Of a stretch of 64,000 nucleotides of DNA, positions 8,906-17,759 are shown piece by piece. Origin of the DNA: Actinomadura luteofluorescens (GTDB lineage Bacteria; Actinomycetota; Actinomycetes; Streptosporangiales; Streptosporangiaceae); contig NZ_JACCBA010000001.1 of the NCBI RefSeq assembly GCF_013409365.1, positions 8,928,001-8,992,000 of the forward strand, given 5' to 3'. The number at the start of each line of letters is the position of its first letter. The stretch's first letter is position 1. The notes beneath the pieces are model-generated. The model was not told where the DNA came from. It was given only the letters and a program-made list of their open reading frames with translations, and ran no database searches. Made by a program: the position numbers and the translations under genes.

Positions 8906-9832
8906 ATGCTAGAGCTGCGCCGCTTGCGGCTGCTCGCCGAATTCGCCCGCCGCGGCAGCATCGCGGCCACGGCCGCCGCCCTCGGCTACACGCCCTCCGC
9001 GGTCTCCCAGCAACTGGCCGCCCTCGAACGGGAGGCCCGCGTCCCGCTGCTGGACCGGACGGCGCGCAGCGCGGAGCTGACCGACGCCGGGCGCCGCCTC
9101 GCCGAGCGCGCCGAGGAGATCCTCGGCCTCGTGGAGACGGCCGAGGCGGAGCTGTCGGCCCAGGCCGACGCGCCCACGGGCCGGATCGTGGTCACCGCGT
9201 TCCCGACCGCGGCCGTCGCCTTCGCCCCCGCGCTGGCGCAGAGCCTCGGCGACCACCCCGGGCTCACGTTCGTGCTGCGGCAGACCGCGCCCGGCGCGGG
9301 CATCCGCCAGGTGCAGAGCGGCGAGGTCGACATCGCGCTGATCGACGACTGGACGGGCAAGGTCCCCGACCAGGCGCCCGCCGCGCTGGAGTTCTTCCAC
9401 CTGCGCCGCGACCCCCTCGTCCTGGTCGTCCCGGACACCCACCCCATGTCCCAGCCGGGCCGGCCGGTCGACCTCCAGCAGCTGCGCGAGGAGCCGTGGA
9501 TGGCGGCGCCGGCAGGGGAACCGTCCCGGCAGGCCGTCGAGCGGCTTCTGGACACGGTCGGCGGCGCCCGTCCTGTACCATGGGAGTTCGAAGGCCTCCA
9601 CACGATCCTGAGCCTCGTGGCCCGCGGAATCGGAATCACCGCGGTGCCCGCGCTGGCGCTGGCCGCCGGCGACCAGGGCGTGGCGGTCCGCCGCATCCCC
9701 GAATGCGCGCTGGCCCGGGAGGTCTACGCCGTGACTCGCACCGCCAGCGTACGCAGGCCGTCCGTGGCGGTCACGCTCCGCGCGATCTACGCGGCCGCGA
9801 AAGAGGTGCAGCCCACCGCGCCCGAGTCCTGA
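8906..9832 (+). CDS. LysR-family transcriptional regulator
   Basis: A 308-residue LysR protein with an N-terminal helix-turn-helix (IAATAAALGYTPSAVSQQLAALER, residues about 18-41 in part) and a type 2 periplasmic-binding effector domain from about residue 90 (GRIVVTAFPTAAVAF). It is divergent from the PLP aminotransferase gene, so it most likely regulates that gene and itself. The effector is unknown. After the gene, 9833-10045 holds no gene that I can support. Confidence 0.9.
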   Translation: MLELRRLRLLAEFARRGSIAATAAALGYTPSAVSQQLAALEREARVPLLDRTARSAELTDAGRRLAERAEEILGLVETAEAELSAQADAPTGRIVVTAFPTAAVAFAPALAQSLGDHPGLTFVLRQTAPGAGIRQVQSGEVDIALIDDWTGKVPDQAPAALEFFHLRRDPLVLVVPDTHPMSQPGRPVDLQQLREEPWMAAPAGEPSRQAVERLLDTVGGARPVPWEFEGLHTILSLVARGIGITAVPALALAAGDQGVAVRRIPECALAREVYAVTRTASVRRPSVAVTLRAIYAAAKEVQPTAPES

Positions 9833-10045
9833 AAAGGCTTTGGGGATACCCGGAAGAAGTCCCTTGTGACCTCTGCCGAAACTCGGAAATAAGCCGTGGA
9901 GAACGTGTTCGGGCATGGCCGCATCCGGCCTTGATTCGCACCGCAGGGGCATCGGGGCCGAACTAACAGGGGAAAGGCCGCGCGGGGACGAATCCCTCGA
10001 AACCGGACGAACGCGCGCGGATCATCACGTACGGTGGGGCGAATC

Positions 10046-10852
10046 GTGAGCACATCCGAGACCATGTACACCGATCGGGGAGCGCAGCGCTCGATGGAAC
10101 GACCGGCGACCATGACCGCGGAAGAACCACCCGGCCTCGTGCGGGCACCGAAGCCGCAGGACGGGCACGGGCACGCGGGCGGCCACCACATCTTCGAACT
10201 GCCGCGGGTGACCGCGCTGCTGATGCACGCCCTCCCGCGCTTCATCGAGGGGGTCATCGCCCCCGTCGCGGTGTTCTACGCCGCTCTCATGGTCCTCGGC
10301 CTGAACGGCGCGCTCGTCGCCGCCGTCGCCTGGGTCTACGGCGGGATCGTCTACCGGTACGTGCGCGGCCACCCGGTGTCGGGGATGCTCATGCTCGCCG
10401 CGGTCGGGGTGACCGTCCGCGCGGCCCTCGCCGCCGCGACGCACAGCGCCGTCATCTACTTCCTCCAGCCGACCCTCGGCACGCTCGCCGTCAGCATCGC
10501 CTTCCTCGCCTCGGTGCCGCTCCGGCGGCCGCTCGCGATGAAGCTCGCCAAGGACATGGCGCCGATCCCCGACGCGTTCTACAAGAACGCCCGGGTCCAC
10601 CAGTTCTTCCTGCGCATCTCGCTGCTGTGGTCGGCGGTGCTGCTCACGAACGTGGGCGTCAGCCTCTGGATGCTCTTCAACGAGTCGATCAGCATGTACC
10701 TGTGGATCCGCACCGGCATCGTCGCGGGGCTGGGCGCGATCGGCATCGCGGTCTCGGTCTGGGGCTTCAAGCGTGTGGTGCGTCACGTGAACCGCGAGCC
10801 CGCGGCCGCCGCCGCCCCCGCGGCCGCCGCCGCCCCCGCGGCCGGCGCCTGA
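10046..10852 (+). CDS. VC0807-like integral membrane protein
   Basis: About 268 residues with five to six membrane segments (for example PVAVFYAALMVLGLNGALVA and the pairs near residues 105-150 and 205-245), an amphipathic middle piece KDMAPIPDAFYKNARVHQFF, and an Ala/Pro-rich tail encoded by a small tandem repeat near 10801-10845. The pattern matches the uncharacterised VC0807 family. The start is uncertain: GTG at 10046 has a G-rich ribosome site (TGGGGCG), but GTG at 10034 or ATG at 10094 are possible. Stand-alone gene; function unknown. Confidence 0.7.
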   Translation: MSTSETMYTDRGAQRSMERPATMTAEEPPGLVRAPKPQDGHGHAGGHHIFELPRVTALLMHALPRFIEGVIAPVAVFYAALMVLGLNGALVAAVAWVYGGIVYRYVRGHPVSGMLMLAAVGVTVRAALAAATHSAVIYFLQPTLGTLAVSIAFLASVPLRRPLAMKLAKDMAPIPDAFYKNARVHQFFLRISLLWSAVLLTNVGVSLWMLFNESISMYLWIRTGIVAGLGAIGIAVSVWGFKRVVRHVNREPAAAAAPAAAAAPAAGA

Positions 10853-11026
10853 CCGGCGCCTGACCGCCGCCCCCGGTCCCCCTTTTGTCCTTCTCTGCCC
10901 TCCTCTGGCCCTCTCTGAGCAGCGAATCTTCGCTCATGTCCGAACCCGGGCGTGATTCAGGGCGTCTCCATCCTTAGATAGATTTCACCTACACGGGGTG
11001 AATGTTTGAGGTTGGGGGAGTCAGTG

Positions 11027-12193
11027 GTGACAAAGGGTCGGTTGGGACCTGTGGTGGCCGGCGGGACGGGAGCGCTGGCGCTGCTCGTGACCGGCTGCTC
11101 GATCGGGGGCGAGGGCAGGCTCGCCTCGGGCGGGTCGGACACGACCGTGACGATCACGCCGGCGAACGGGACCGCCCAGGTCAAGCCGGACGGCACGATC
11201 GAGGTCAAGGCCTCCGGCGCGAAGCTGCGCGACGTCACCGTCCAGGGCGCGGGCGCCGCGATCTCCGGGAAGTACGGGGACGGCCACAAGACGTGGAGGT
11301 CCGCCCGCACGCTCACCCCCGGGACCTCCTACACGGTCACGGCCCAGGCCGGCGAAGGCGGCAAGGCCCGCACGGTCACCAGCTCGTTCACGACCCTGAA
11401 GCCCGCCGAGACGCTGTCGATCACGGACGTCACGCCGAACCTCACCGGGGAGAAGGTCGGGGTCGGCATGCCGATCTTCGTCCGGTTCAACCGGCCGGTC
11501 ACCGACAGGGCCGCCGTGGAGCGGACGCTGCGCGTCAGCCCGGACAAGCCGGTCGAGGGCGCGTGGCGCTGGGTCGGCTCCGACCAGGTCATCTACCGGA
11601 CGAAGACGTACTGGCAGCCGCACCAGACGGTCCGCTTCCAGGCGGACCTCGCCGGGGTGAACGCGGGCGGCGGCGTCTACGGGGCCAAGGACGCGCGGGC
11701 GACGATCAGCATCGGCGCCGCGCAGATCACCACCGGCGACATCGGCGACCACCGCATGACGGTGACGCGGGACGGCAAGAAGCTGCGCACCGTCCCGTTC
11801 AGTGCCGGCAACGGCGAGACGCGGGAGTTCACCACCACCAGCGGCGTCCACCTGCTGATGGAGAAGGGCAACCCCGTCACGATGACGTCCCCCGGACGCA
11901 AGGAGGGGGACGCGGGCTACTACAAGACCGTCGTGAACTACGCGGTCCGCTTCTCCAACAGCGGCGAGTACGTGCACTCGGCGCCCTGGTCGGTCGGCTC
12001 GCAGGGTTCGGCGAACGTCAGCCACGGCTGCCTGAACGTCAGCCCGGCCGACGCCAAGTGGTTCTACGACGTCATGCAGCGCGGTGACGTGATCGACCTG
12101 ACCGGGACCGACCGCGAGGTCGAGTGGGACAACGGCTGGAGCGTCTGGCAGCTGTCCTTCGACAAGTGGCGGCAGGGCAGTGCGCTCCGTTGA
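11027..12193 (+). CDS. L,D-transpeptidase lipoprotein (YkuD domain)
   Basis: A 388-residue exported lipoprotein. The signal sequence ends in the lipobox LVTGC (lipidated Cys24), then come two Ig-like domains of the kind found in mycobacterial Ldt enzymes (residues about 40-240), then the YkuD catalytic domain with NSGEYVHSAPW and the active-site SHGCLNV cysteine. The enzyme forms 3-3 crosslinks in peptidoglycan or anchors proteins to it. GTG at 11027 is chosen because GGGGGAG lies six bases upstream; a TTG at 11006 is less likely. It is followed 150 bases later by a paralogue. An inverted repeat TTCACC-N7-GGTGAA (10984-11002) precedes the gene. Confidence 0.92.
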   Translation: MTKGRLGPVVAGGTGALALLVTGCSIGGEGRLASGGSDTTVTITPANGTAQVKPDGTIEVKASGAKLRDVTVQGAGAAISGKYGDGHKTWRSARTLTPGTSYTVTAQAGEGGKARTVTSSFTTLKPAETLSITDVTPNLTGEKVGVGMPIFVRFNRPVTDRAAVERTLRVSPDKPVEGAWRWVGSDQVIYRTKTYWQPHQTVRFQADLAGVNAGGGVYGAKDARATISIGAAQITTGDIGDHRMTVTRDGKKLRTVPFSAGNGETREFTTTSGVHLLMEKGNPVTMTSPGRKEGDAGYYKTVVNYAVRFSNSGEYVHSAPWSVGSQGSANVSHGCLNVSPADAKWFYDVMQRGDVIDLTGTDREVEWDNGWSVWQLSFDKWRQGSALR

Positions 12194-12343
12194 GACGGTC
12201 GTCTCCGACGGGAAGAGGCCGACGAAACCTTCGTCGTACAACGCTTTGATCTCAGGCACCTGCAAAAACCCTGGGACATGGCATGATCGACGACTTTTGT
12301 CGCTAATGTCACTCTGGTAGACGGCGGGTTCTGGAGGTCAAGG

Positions 12344-13579
12344 GTGCAGCGGAGGGTTTCCGCAGGGGTTCGGGCTGGCGCGGGAATGGCGGGGGTCGTC
12401 CTCCTCTTCACGACGGCCTGCAGCGGGGGAGAGAAGGATTCGGGCGTCACCGTCGGGGAGAAGGGCGACGCGACGGTCCCGCAGGTGACGATCAACCCGG
12501 GCAACGGCAACACGAAGGCCAAGCCCGAGGACGGCGTCGTGGTCACGGCCGCGGGCGGGACGCTCGAACAGGTCGCGGTCACGCTCAAGGGCAAGCCCGT
12601 GGACGGCGCGATGGCCGCCGACAAGACCAGCTGGAAGTCGCGCACGCTGCGACCCGGCGCCAAGTACCAGGTCACCGCGGTCGCCAAGAGCCCCAAGGGC
12701 AAGACGGCGACCGTCAACGCCGCGTTCGCCACGCTCAAGGCCGCGAGCGAGCTGAGCATCGTCGACATCACCCCGAACAAGAACGAGAAGGTCGGCGTCG
12801 GCATGCCGATCCAGGTGACCTTCAACCGCCCGGTGGCCGACAAGAAGGCCGTCGAGAGCGCCCTGCAGGTCAAGTCGACCACGCCCGCCACCGGCGCCTG
12901 GTTCTGGACGAACGACACCACGGTGATCTTCCGTACGAAGAACGGGACCTGGTGGGCGCCGAACCAGCAGGTGACCTTCACCGCCAAGCTGGCCGGGGTG
13001 AGGTCGGGCAAGAGGACCTACGGCGTGTCGGACGTGACCCGCGGGTTCCGCATCGGCGACGAGCACATGGTCAAGGTCAGCACCAAGACGCACAAGCTCG
13101 TCGCCACCAAGAACGGCAAGAAGATCCGCAGCTGGGGGATCAGCGCCGGCAAGGGCGGCCGCGTCGTCAACGGCGTCGACACCTACCTGACCACCAGCGG
13201 CATCCACCTGACCATGGGCAAGGAGAATCCGGCGATCATGACGTCGGAGTGGATGGGGGTCAAGCCCGACGACAAGGCCAACGGCGGCTACAAGGAGGTC
13301 ATCCCGCACGCGGTGCGGATCTCCAACAGCGGCGAGTACATCCACTCGATGGCCGCCACGACCTGGGCGCAGGGCCGCCAGAACGTCAGCCACGGCTGCC
13401 TCAACTCCCCGCCCGCCGCCGCCCGCTGGTACTACCAGTGGTCCTACCGCGGCGACCCGGTGATCATCACCGGCACCAAGCGCAAGCTGGACCCGATGAA
13501 CGGCTGGAGCTACTACCAGATGTCGTGGGACCGGTGGGTGAAGGGCAGCGCCCTCGACCGAACCGTGACCACGGGCTGA
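12344..13579 (+). CDS. L,D-transpeptidase lipoprotein, paralogue of the preceding gene
   Basis: This 411-residue protein repeats the architecture of its neighbour: a signal peptide with lipobox FTTAC (Cys26), two Ig-like domains containing the shared KVGVGMPIQVTFNRPV segment (the first copy reads KVGVGMPIFVRFNRPV), and a YkuD domain with NSGEYIHSM and the catalytic SHGCLN cysteine. It begins with GTG at 12344 after GGAGG. It acts on the outer face of the membrane in cell-wall crosslinking. The tandem pair probably arose by duplication; the separate 150-base leader suggests its own promoter. Confidence 0.93.
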   Translation: MQRRVSAGVRAGAGMAGVVLLFTTACSGGEKDSGVTVGEKGDATVPQVTINPGNGNTKAKPEDGVVVTAAGGTLEQVAVTLKGKPVDGAMAADKTSWKSRTLRPGAKYQVTAVAKSPKGKTATVNAAFATLKAASELSIVDITPNKNEKVGVGMPIQVTFNRPVADKKAVESALQVKSTTPATGAWFWTNDTTVIFRTKNGTWWAPNQQVTFTAKLAGVRSGKRTYGVSDVTRGFRIGDEHMVKVSTKTHKLVATKNGKKIRSWGISAGKGGRVVNGVDTYLTTSGIHLTMGKENPAIMTSEWMGVKPDDKANGGYKEVIPHAVRISNSGEYIHSMAATTWAQGRQNVSHGCLNSPPAAARWYYQWSYRGDPVIITGTKRKLDPMNGWSYYQMSWDRWVKGSALDRTVTTG

Positions 13580-13639
13580 CGATGACCGGGCCCCGCCCCG
13601 GGAACGGCCCGGACACGGCCGTCGGCGATCGGGGACCCG

Positions 13640-14974
13640 GTGAACGAGCCAGCGCACCCGCTGCGACTGCGGCGCCGCGTTCGGCGCAGGGCGCATCGCG
13701 TCCTGCGCCGCGCGGCGCTCTGCGTGCTGCGCCCGCTGCGGCGAAGGCGTCTCCCGCCGCCCGGTGACCGGATCCGCGTCCGCGTCCTGCTGCAGAACGC
13801 GCACGGGACCGGCGGGACGATCCGCACGGTGCTGAACCTGTGCGGCCATCTGGCCCGCGACCACGACGTCGAGATCGTCAGCGTGCTGAAGCGGAGCAGG
13901 AGGCCGTTCTTCGTCCTGCCCGCCGATGTCACGGTCACCTACGCCGACGACGGCCTGGCCCCCAAGGGACGCGCGGCCCGTTTCCTGACCAAACTGCCCA
14001 GCATCCTGACACCGGCGGACGAGGCGTCGTTCCGCCACATGAGCCTCTGGACGGACGTGTGCCTGCTGCGGCACGCGCTCTGGCGAGCGGCGCCGCCCGA
14101 CGTGCTCATCGGGACCAGGCCGTCCCTCAACCTGCTGGCGGCCGAGCTGGCGCCGGCCGGGGTCGCGACGATCGGCCAGGACCACATGCATCTCGGCGCC
14201 TACCGGCCCGCGCTCCGCCGGCAGATCGTCCGCGCCTACCGCCGGCTCACCGCCGTCACCACGCTCACCGAGGCGGACCGCGCCGAGTACGAGGCCGCGC
14301 TCGCGGGGTCCGCCGTGCGCGTCGTCCGGATCCCGAACGCCGCGCCCCCCTTGCCGCCGCGACCGTCCCGGCGCGTGCACAAGGTCGTCCTGGCGGCCGG
14401 GCGCCTCGTCCACGCCAAGGGCTTCGACGTGCTCCTGCGCGCGTTCGTGCCGATCGCCGCCGAGCACCCGGACTGGACCCTGCGCGTCTTCGGCGGCGGG
14501 CCCCGGCGCGACCGGCTCCGCGCGCTGATCGACGACCTCGGCCTCGGCGGGCGGGCCGAGGTGCGCCCGCGCACCCGCGACCTGCACGCGGAGATGGAGC
14601 GGGCGTCGGTCTACGCGCTGTCGTCGCGCCGCGAGGGCATGCCCATGGTCGTCATCGAGGCCATGGGCATGGGCCTGGCGGTCGTGGCGTTCGACTGCCC
14701 CACCGGGCCGGCCGAGGTGATCGCCCACGGCCGCGACGGGCTGCTCGTCCCCGCCGGGGACGAGGACGCGCTCACCGCGGCGCTCCGCGCGGTGATCGAG
14801 GACCCCGGCCTGCGGGACCGGCTGGGCGAGGCGGCCCTGCGGTCGTCGCGGGCCCACCACCTGGACCGCATCGGCCCCCGGTGGTCCCGCCTGATCCGCG
14901 ACCTCGCCCCCGTCACGCCCCGGTGCGCGGGCGGGCGGGCCGCGGGTCAGCCCGTGAGCAGGCCGCGGACGTAG
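13640..14974 (+). CDS. glycosyltransferase family 4
   Basis: A 444-residue GT-B fold enzyme. The very basic N-terminus (residues 1-45, many Arg) is followed by RVRVLLQNAHGTGGTIRTVLNL (acceptor-side domain) and a C-terminal nucleotide-sugar domain with VVLAAGRLVHAKGFDVLL, VFGGGPRRDRL and the GT4 signature EGMPMVVIEAMGMG. It transfers a sugar from an NDP donor; acceptor unknown. The GTG start at 13640 lies 60 bases after the second L,D-transpeptidase gene, so a role in a cell-envelope glycan is plausible but inferred. The 3' end overlaps the convergent DinB-fold gene by 28 bases. Confidence 0.88.
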   Translation: MNEPAHPLRLRRRVRRRAHRVLRRAALCVLRPLRRRRLPPPGDRIRVRVLLQNAHGTGGTIRTVLNLCGHLARDHDVEIVSVLKRSRRPFFVLPADVTVTYADDGLAPKGRAARFLTKLPSILTPADEASFRHMSLWTDVCLLRHALWRAAPPDVLIGTRPSLNLLAAELAPAGVATIGQDHMHLGAYRPALRRQIVRAYRRLTAVTTLTEADRAEYEAALAGSAVRVVRIPNAAPPLPPRPSRRVHKVVLAAGRLVHAKGFDVLLRAFVPIAAEHPDWTLRVFGGGPRRDRLRALIDDLGLGGRAEVRPRTRDLHAEMERASVYALSSRREGMPMVVIEAMGMGLAVVAFDCPTGPAEVIAHGRDGLLVPAGDEDALTAALRAVIEDPGLRDRLGEAALRSSRAHHLDRIGPRWSRLIRDLAPVTPRCAGGRAAGQPVSRPRT

Positions 14975-15453
14975 GCGGCCTGGCCCGCGTGCTGAAGGTC
15001 GTCGGAGACCACGCTGACCAGCCGGACCGCCAGCGTGACCGGCGGATCCCAGGCCCGGTCGACGATCCGGGGCAGGTCGGCGTCGGTCAGCCCGGACAGG
15101 TACTGGACGGTCCGGTCGTGCACGGCGTCGTGGTAGCCCGTGAGCAGGTCCGCCGAGTCCACCTGGACGGCGGCGACGTCGTCCGGGGTGTGGCCGTATC
15201 CGGTGTCGGACGCGTCGAACGGAAGCGCGAAGCGGTCGGCCCAGCCGTCCCGCGTCCACACCTGGTCGGTGCCGGCGACGCCCGCGACGTGGTCGTCCTG
15301 GATGCGGGTGAGGTGCCATACGAGCCACGCGATCGAGTTGGCGCCCTCGGCGGGCCGGCGGGCGAGCCGCGGCCCGTCGAGGCCCCCGACGGCCCGGTGG
15401 ACGACCTGCTGGATCCGGTCGAACGCGTCGGTGAGCAGTTCAGCACTGGTCAT
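14947..15453 (-). CDS. DinB-fold (DUF664) putative thiol-dependent enzyme
   Basis: 168 residues forming a DinB/DUF664 four-helix bundle: SIAWLVWHLTRIQDDH gives one metal-ligand His, GYHDAVHDRTVQYL a second region, and DDLQHAGQAAYVRGLL the third near the C-terminus. In actinobacteria these proteins include mycothiol-dependent S-transferases and isomerases. The ATG at 15453 follows a plausible ribosome site; the frame extends upstream to 15507 without support. Specific substrate unknown. Confidence 0.82.
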   Translation of the reverse strand: MTSAELLTDAFDRIQQVVHRAVGGLDGPRLARRPAEGANSIAWLVWHLTRIQDDHVAGVAGTDQVWTRDGWADRFALPFDASDTGYGHTPDDVAAVQVDSADLLTGYHDAVHDRTVQYLSGLTDADLPRIVDRAWDPPVTLAVRLVSVVSDDLQHAGQAAYVRGLLTG

Positions 15454-15686
15454 TGATCCGACGCTACCTTGATCCGGCCCGGGTTTCAGGCCGGGACCCA
15501 CCGGCATCCGGACGTGGCATCAGGGGGATTCCGGCGTTCCGCTTGATACTCACTGTGATCGATACGATCCTTGCTGTAGTCGACCGGGGGGTCATCTGCC
15601 GCGGCGACGCCTCCGCCTGGCGGGGCGCGCCGCGCTGCCACGGCGTAACGGCACGCACCGATGCCGTTGGAAGAGGGGGACCGGAG

Positions 15687-16640
15687 GTGAACGGCTCCAC
15701 GTTCGTGCACCAAGGCTGCGTCTACTCCAGCGACGACGACTTCTTACGGATGGCGGTCCCGTTCATCGACGAGGGGCTCCGGCGTGAGGAGCCGGTCCTG
15801 GTGACCACGACGCCCGTCAACCTGAGCCTGGTGCAGACCGCCCTCGGGCGGCACGCCCGCAACGTCGACTACGCCGAGTCCGCGTTCTTCGGCCGCCGCC
15901 CGCCGCAGCGCGTCGCCGCGTTCACCGGCTACCGGCACCGGCATCCCGGCGCCGCGCGCGTCCGCATCATCGCCGAGCCCGTGTGGGCGGGACGGTCGGC
16001 CCGGCAGGTCGAGGCGTGGGAGTGCATGGACTCCGCCCTCAACGCGGTACTGGCCGGCACCGGCATCCACATGGTCTGCCCCTACGACGCCCGCACCCTC
16101 GAACCGGAGATCGTCGGCAACGCCCTGCGCACCCACCCGCACATGGTGGACGGGACCGAGGTGGCCGCGAGTCCCGGGTACACCGAGCCCGTCGCGTTCG
16201 TGCGCGGCCGGGCGGCGCCGCTGGCCGCCCGGCCGGACGACGCCGTCACCGTGGCGTTCACCGGCGACCTCGGCCGGATGCGGCACACCGTCGTGCTGGA
16301 GACCGTGCTGCTCGGGCTGGCCGGGGAACGCCTGATGATCTTCGCGGCGGCGGTCGGCGAGCTGCTCACCGGGGTGCCCGGCGCCGGGGGCCGCCGCCCG
16401 AGCGTCGCGCTGTGGGGACGGCCCGGGGAGGTCGTCTGCGACGTCGACCTGCCCGCCACCGCGTCCCTCGACCCCTTCATCGGCCTGCACCCGCCCCTGC
16501 TCGACCCGCGACCGGGCGACGGCATCTGGCTCGCCCGGCAGATCTGCGACCATCTCGACGTGCGGTCCGGTCCCGGCGGCACCACGATCCGGCTGCACAC
16601 TCCCACCCTGCGCGACACCGAGGCCGGCGCCGGTGCCTGA
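15687..16640 (+). CDS. MEDS-domain sensor fused to an RsbW-like ATPase (anti-sigma regulator type)
   Basis: 317 residues. The N-terminal half (about 5-155; FVHQGCVYSSDDDFLRMAVPFIDEGL) matches the MEDS/DcmR sensory domain, and the C-terminal part (about 190-310) is a degenerate GHKL ATPase ending GIWLARQICDHLDVRSGPGGTTIRLH. This layout is common in Streptomyces-type anti-sigma or kinase-like regulators of stress sigma factors. The GTG at 15687 is chosen over the long open frame from 15453, which only adds low-complexity residues. The 234-base space to the divergent DinB-fold gene contains no gene. Confidence 0.8.
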   Translation: MNGSTFVHQGCVYSSDDDFLRMAVPFIDEGLRREEPVLVTTTPVNLSLVQTALGRHARNVDYAESAFFGRRPPQRVAAFTGYRHRHPGAARVRIIAEPVWAGRSARQVEAWECMDSALNAVLAGTGIHMVCPYDARTLEPEIVGNALRTHPHMVDGTEVAASPGYTEPVAFVRGRAAPLAARPDDAVTVAFTGDLGRMRHTVVLETVLLGLAGERLMIFAAAVGELLTGVPGAGGRRPSVALWGRPGEVVCDVDLPATASLDPFIGLHPPLLDPRPGDGIWLARQICDHLDVRSGPGGTTIRLHTPTLRDTEAGAGA

Positions 16641-16688
16641 CCGCGCGTTCGCGCAGCTAGCGGGCCGCCGAATGGGTAGGCGACCGGC

Positions 16689-17759
16689 ATGAGCACTCGC
16701 GCGCCCGACCGGCGGCCGCCCGACCGCGGGTTCGCGGCCGAACTCCGCGACGCGGTGACGCTGCGCGCGTTCGCCCTGATCACCGGGGTCCTTCTGCTGC
16801 AGCTCGGGTTCATCCTGTCCTACATCGGCGCGTTCCATTCACCGACCCCGCACCGCATCCCCGTCGCGGTGGTCGCGCCGCCCGCGGTGGCGGGACAGGC
16901 CGTCGCGCAGGTGAACGCGCTGCAGGGCCGGCCGCTGGAGGCCCGCACGGCCCCAGGCGAGCAGCAGGCCCGCCGGGACATCCTGCGCCGGGACGTCGAC
17001 GCGGCGATCATCGTGGATCCGCGCGGCGGCACCGACACGCTGCTGGTCGCCTCCGCCGCCGGGCCGGCGCTCGCCGGCACCGCCACCGATGTCGCGCACC
17101 GGCTGGAGACCGCCCAGGGCCGGCGGGTGACGGTCGTCGACATCCGTCCGCCCGGCCCCAAGGACGGCCGGGGCCTGTCCTCCTTCTACCTCGTCATCGG
17201 CTGGGTCGTGGGCGGCTACCTGGCGGCGGCGATCCTCGCGGTGGCGGGCGGCGCCCGCCCGGCGAACGCGCGCCGCACGGTCATCCGGCTGGGGGCGCTC
17301 GCCCTGTACGCGGTCGTGTCGGGGCTCGGCGGCGCCCTCGTCGCCGGTCCCGTCCTCGGCGCGCTGCCGGGCCACTTCTTCCCGGTGTGGGGGATCGGGG
17401 CGCTCGTGGTCTTCGCGGCGGCGGCCGCCACCGCCGCGCTCCAGACGCTGTTCGGGCTCGTCGGGATCGGCCTGGCGATCCTGCTGTTCGTCGTGCTCGG
17501 CAACCCCAGCGCCGGCGGCGCCTACCCGCTCGCGCTGCTGCCGCCGTTCTGGCGCGCGATCGGCGGCTGGCTGCCGACGGGCGCGGCCACGACGGCCGTC
17601 CGCAACACCGTCTACTTCTCCGGCAACGCCACGGCGCACGCGCTGTGGGTGCTGGCCGGGTGGGCCCTCGTAGGGACGGCCGTCGCCCTGGCGGTGTCCG
17701 CGCTGCGCCCGCGAGCGTCCGCCTCGACCGTGGGGACCGCCTCAGCCGGGGGCGGTTGA
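16689..17759 (+). CDS. membrane protein of the DUF3533/YhgE-like (ABC-2 permease-like) type
   Basis: 356 residues: one membrane segment near residues 26-48 (LITGVLLLQLGFILSYIGAF), an extracytoplasmic domain of about 120 residues (PHRIPVAVVAPPAVAGQ ... VDIRPPGPKDGRGLSSFYL), then five C-terminal segments. This is the ABC-2 permease-like layout of YhgE/Pip-type proteins, which have no ATPase partner here. Function unknown; possible roles are export or envelope maintenance. It starts 48 bases after the MEDS gene, perhaps co-transcribed, and its 3' end overlaps the convergent histidine kinase gene by 18 bases. Confidence 0.75.
   Translation: MSTRAPDRRPPDRGFAAELRDAVTLRAFALITGVLLLQLGFILSYIGAFHSPTPHRIPVAVVAPPAVAGQAVAQVNALQGRPLEARTAPGEQQARRDILRRDVDAAIIVDPRGGTDTLLVASAAGPALAGTATDVAHRLETAQGRRVTVVDIRPPGPKDGRGLSSFYLVIGWVVGGYLAAAILAVAGGARPANARRTVIRLGALALYAVVSGLGGALVAGPVLGALPGHFFPVWGIGALVVFAAAAATAALQTLFGLVGIGLAILLFVVLGNPSAGGAYPLALLPPFWRAIGGWLPTGAATTAVRNTVYFSGNATAHALWVLAGWALVGTAVALAVSALRPRASASTVGTASAGGG

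Noticed and set aside
12194..12343. Possible riboswitch (such as c-di-AMP type) before the second L,D-transpeptidase gene
   Set aside because: The 150-base leader shows no recognisable conserved core of ydaO-type or other riboswitches.
12338..15328. 996-codon minus-strand open frame opposite the second L,D-transpeptidase and GT4 genes
   Set aside because: Low-complexity translation with no motif; the plus-strand genes have catalytic residues and ribosome sites.
15559..15569. ATCGATACGATC, resembling the GntR motif
   Set aside because: It contains only the TACGAT half, lacks the second half-site and lies more than 35 kb from the GntR island beside unrelated genes.
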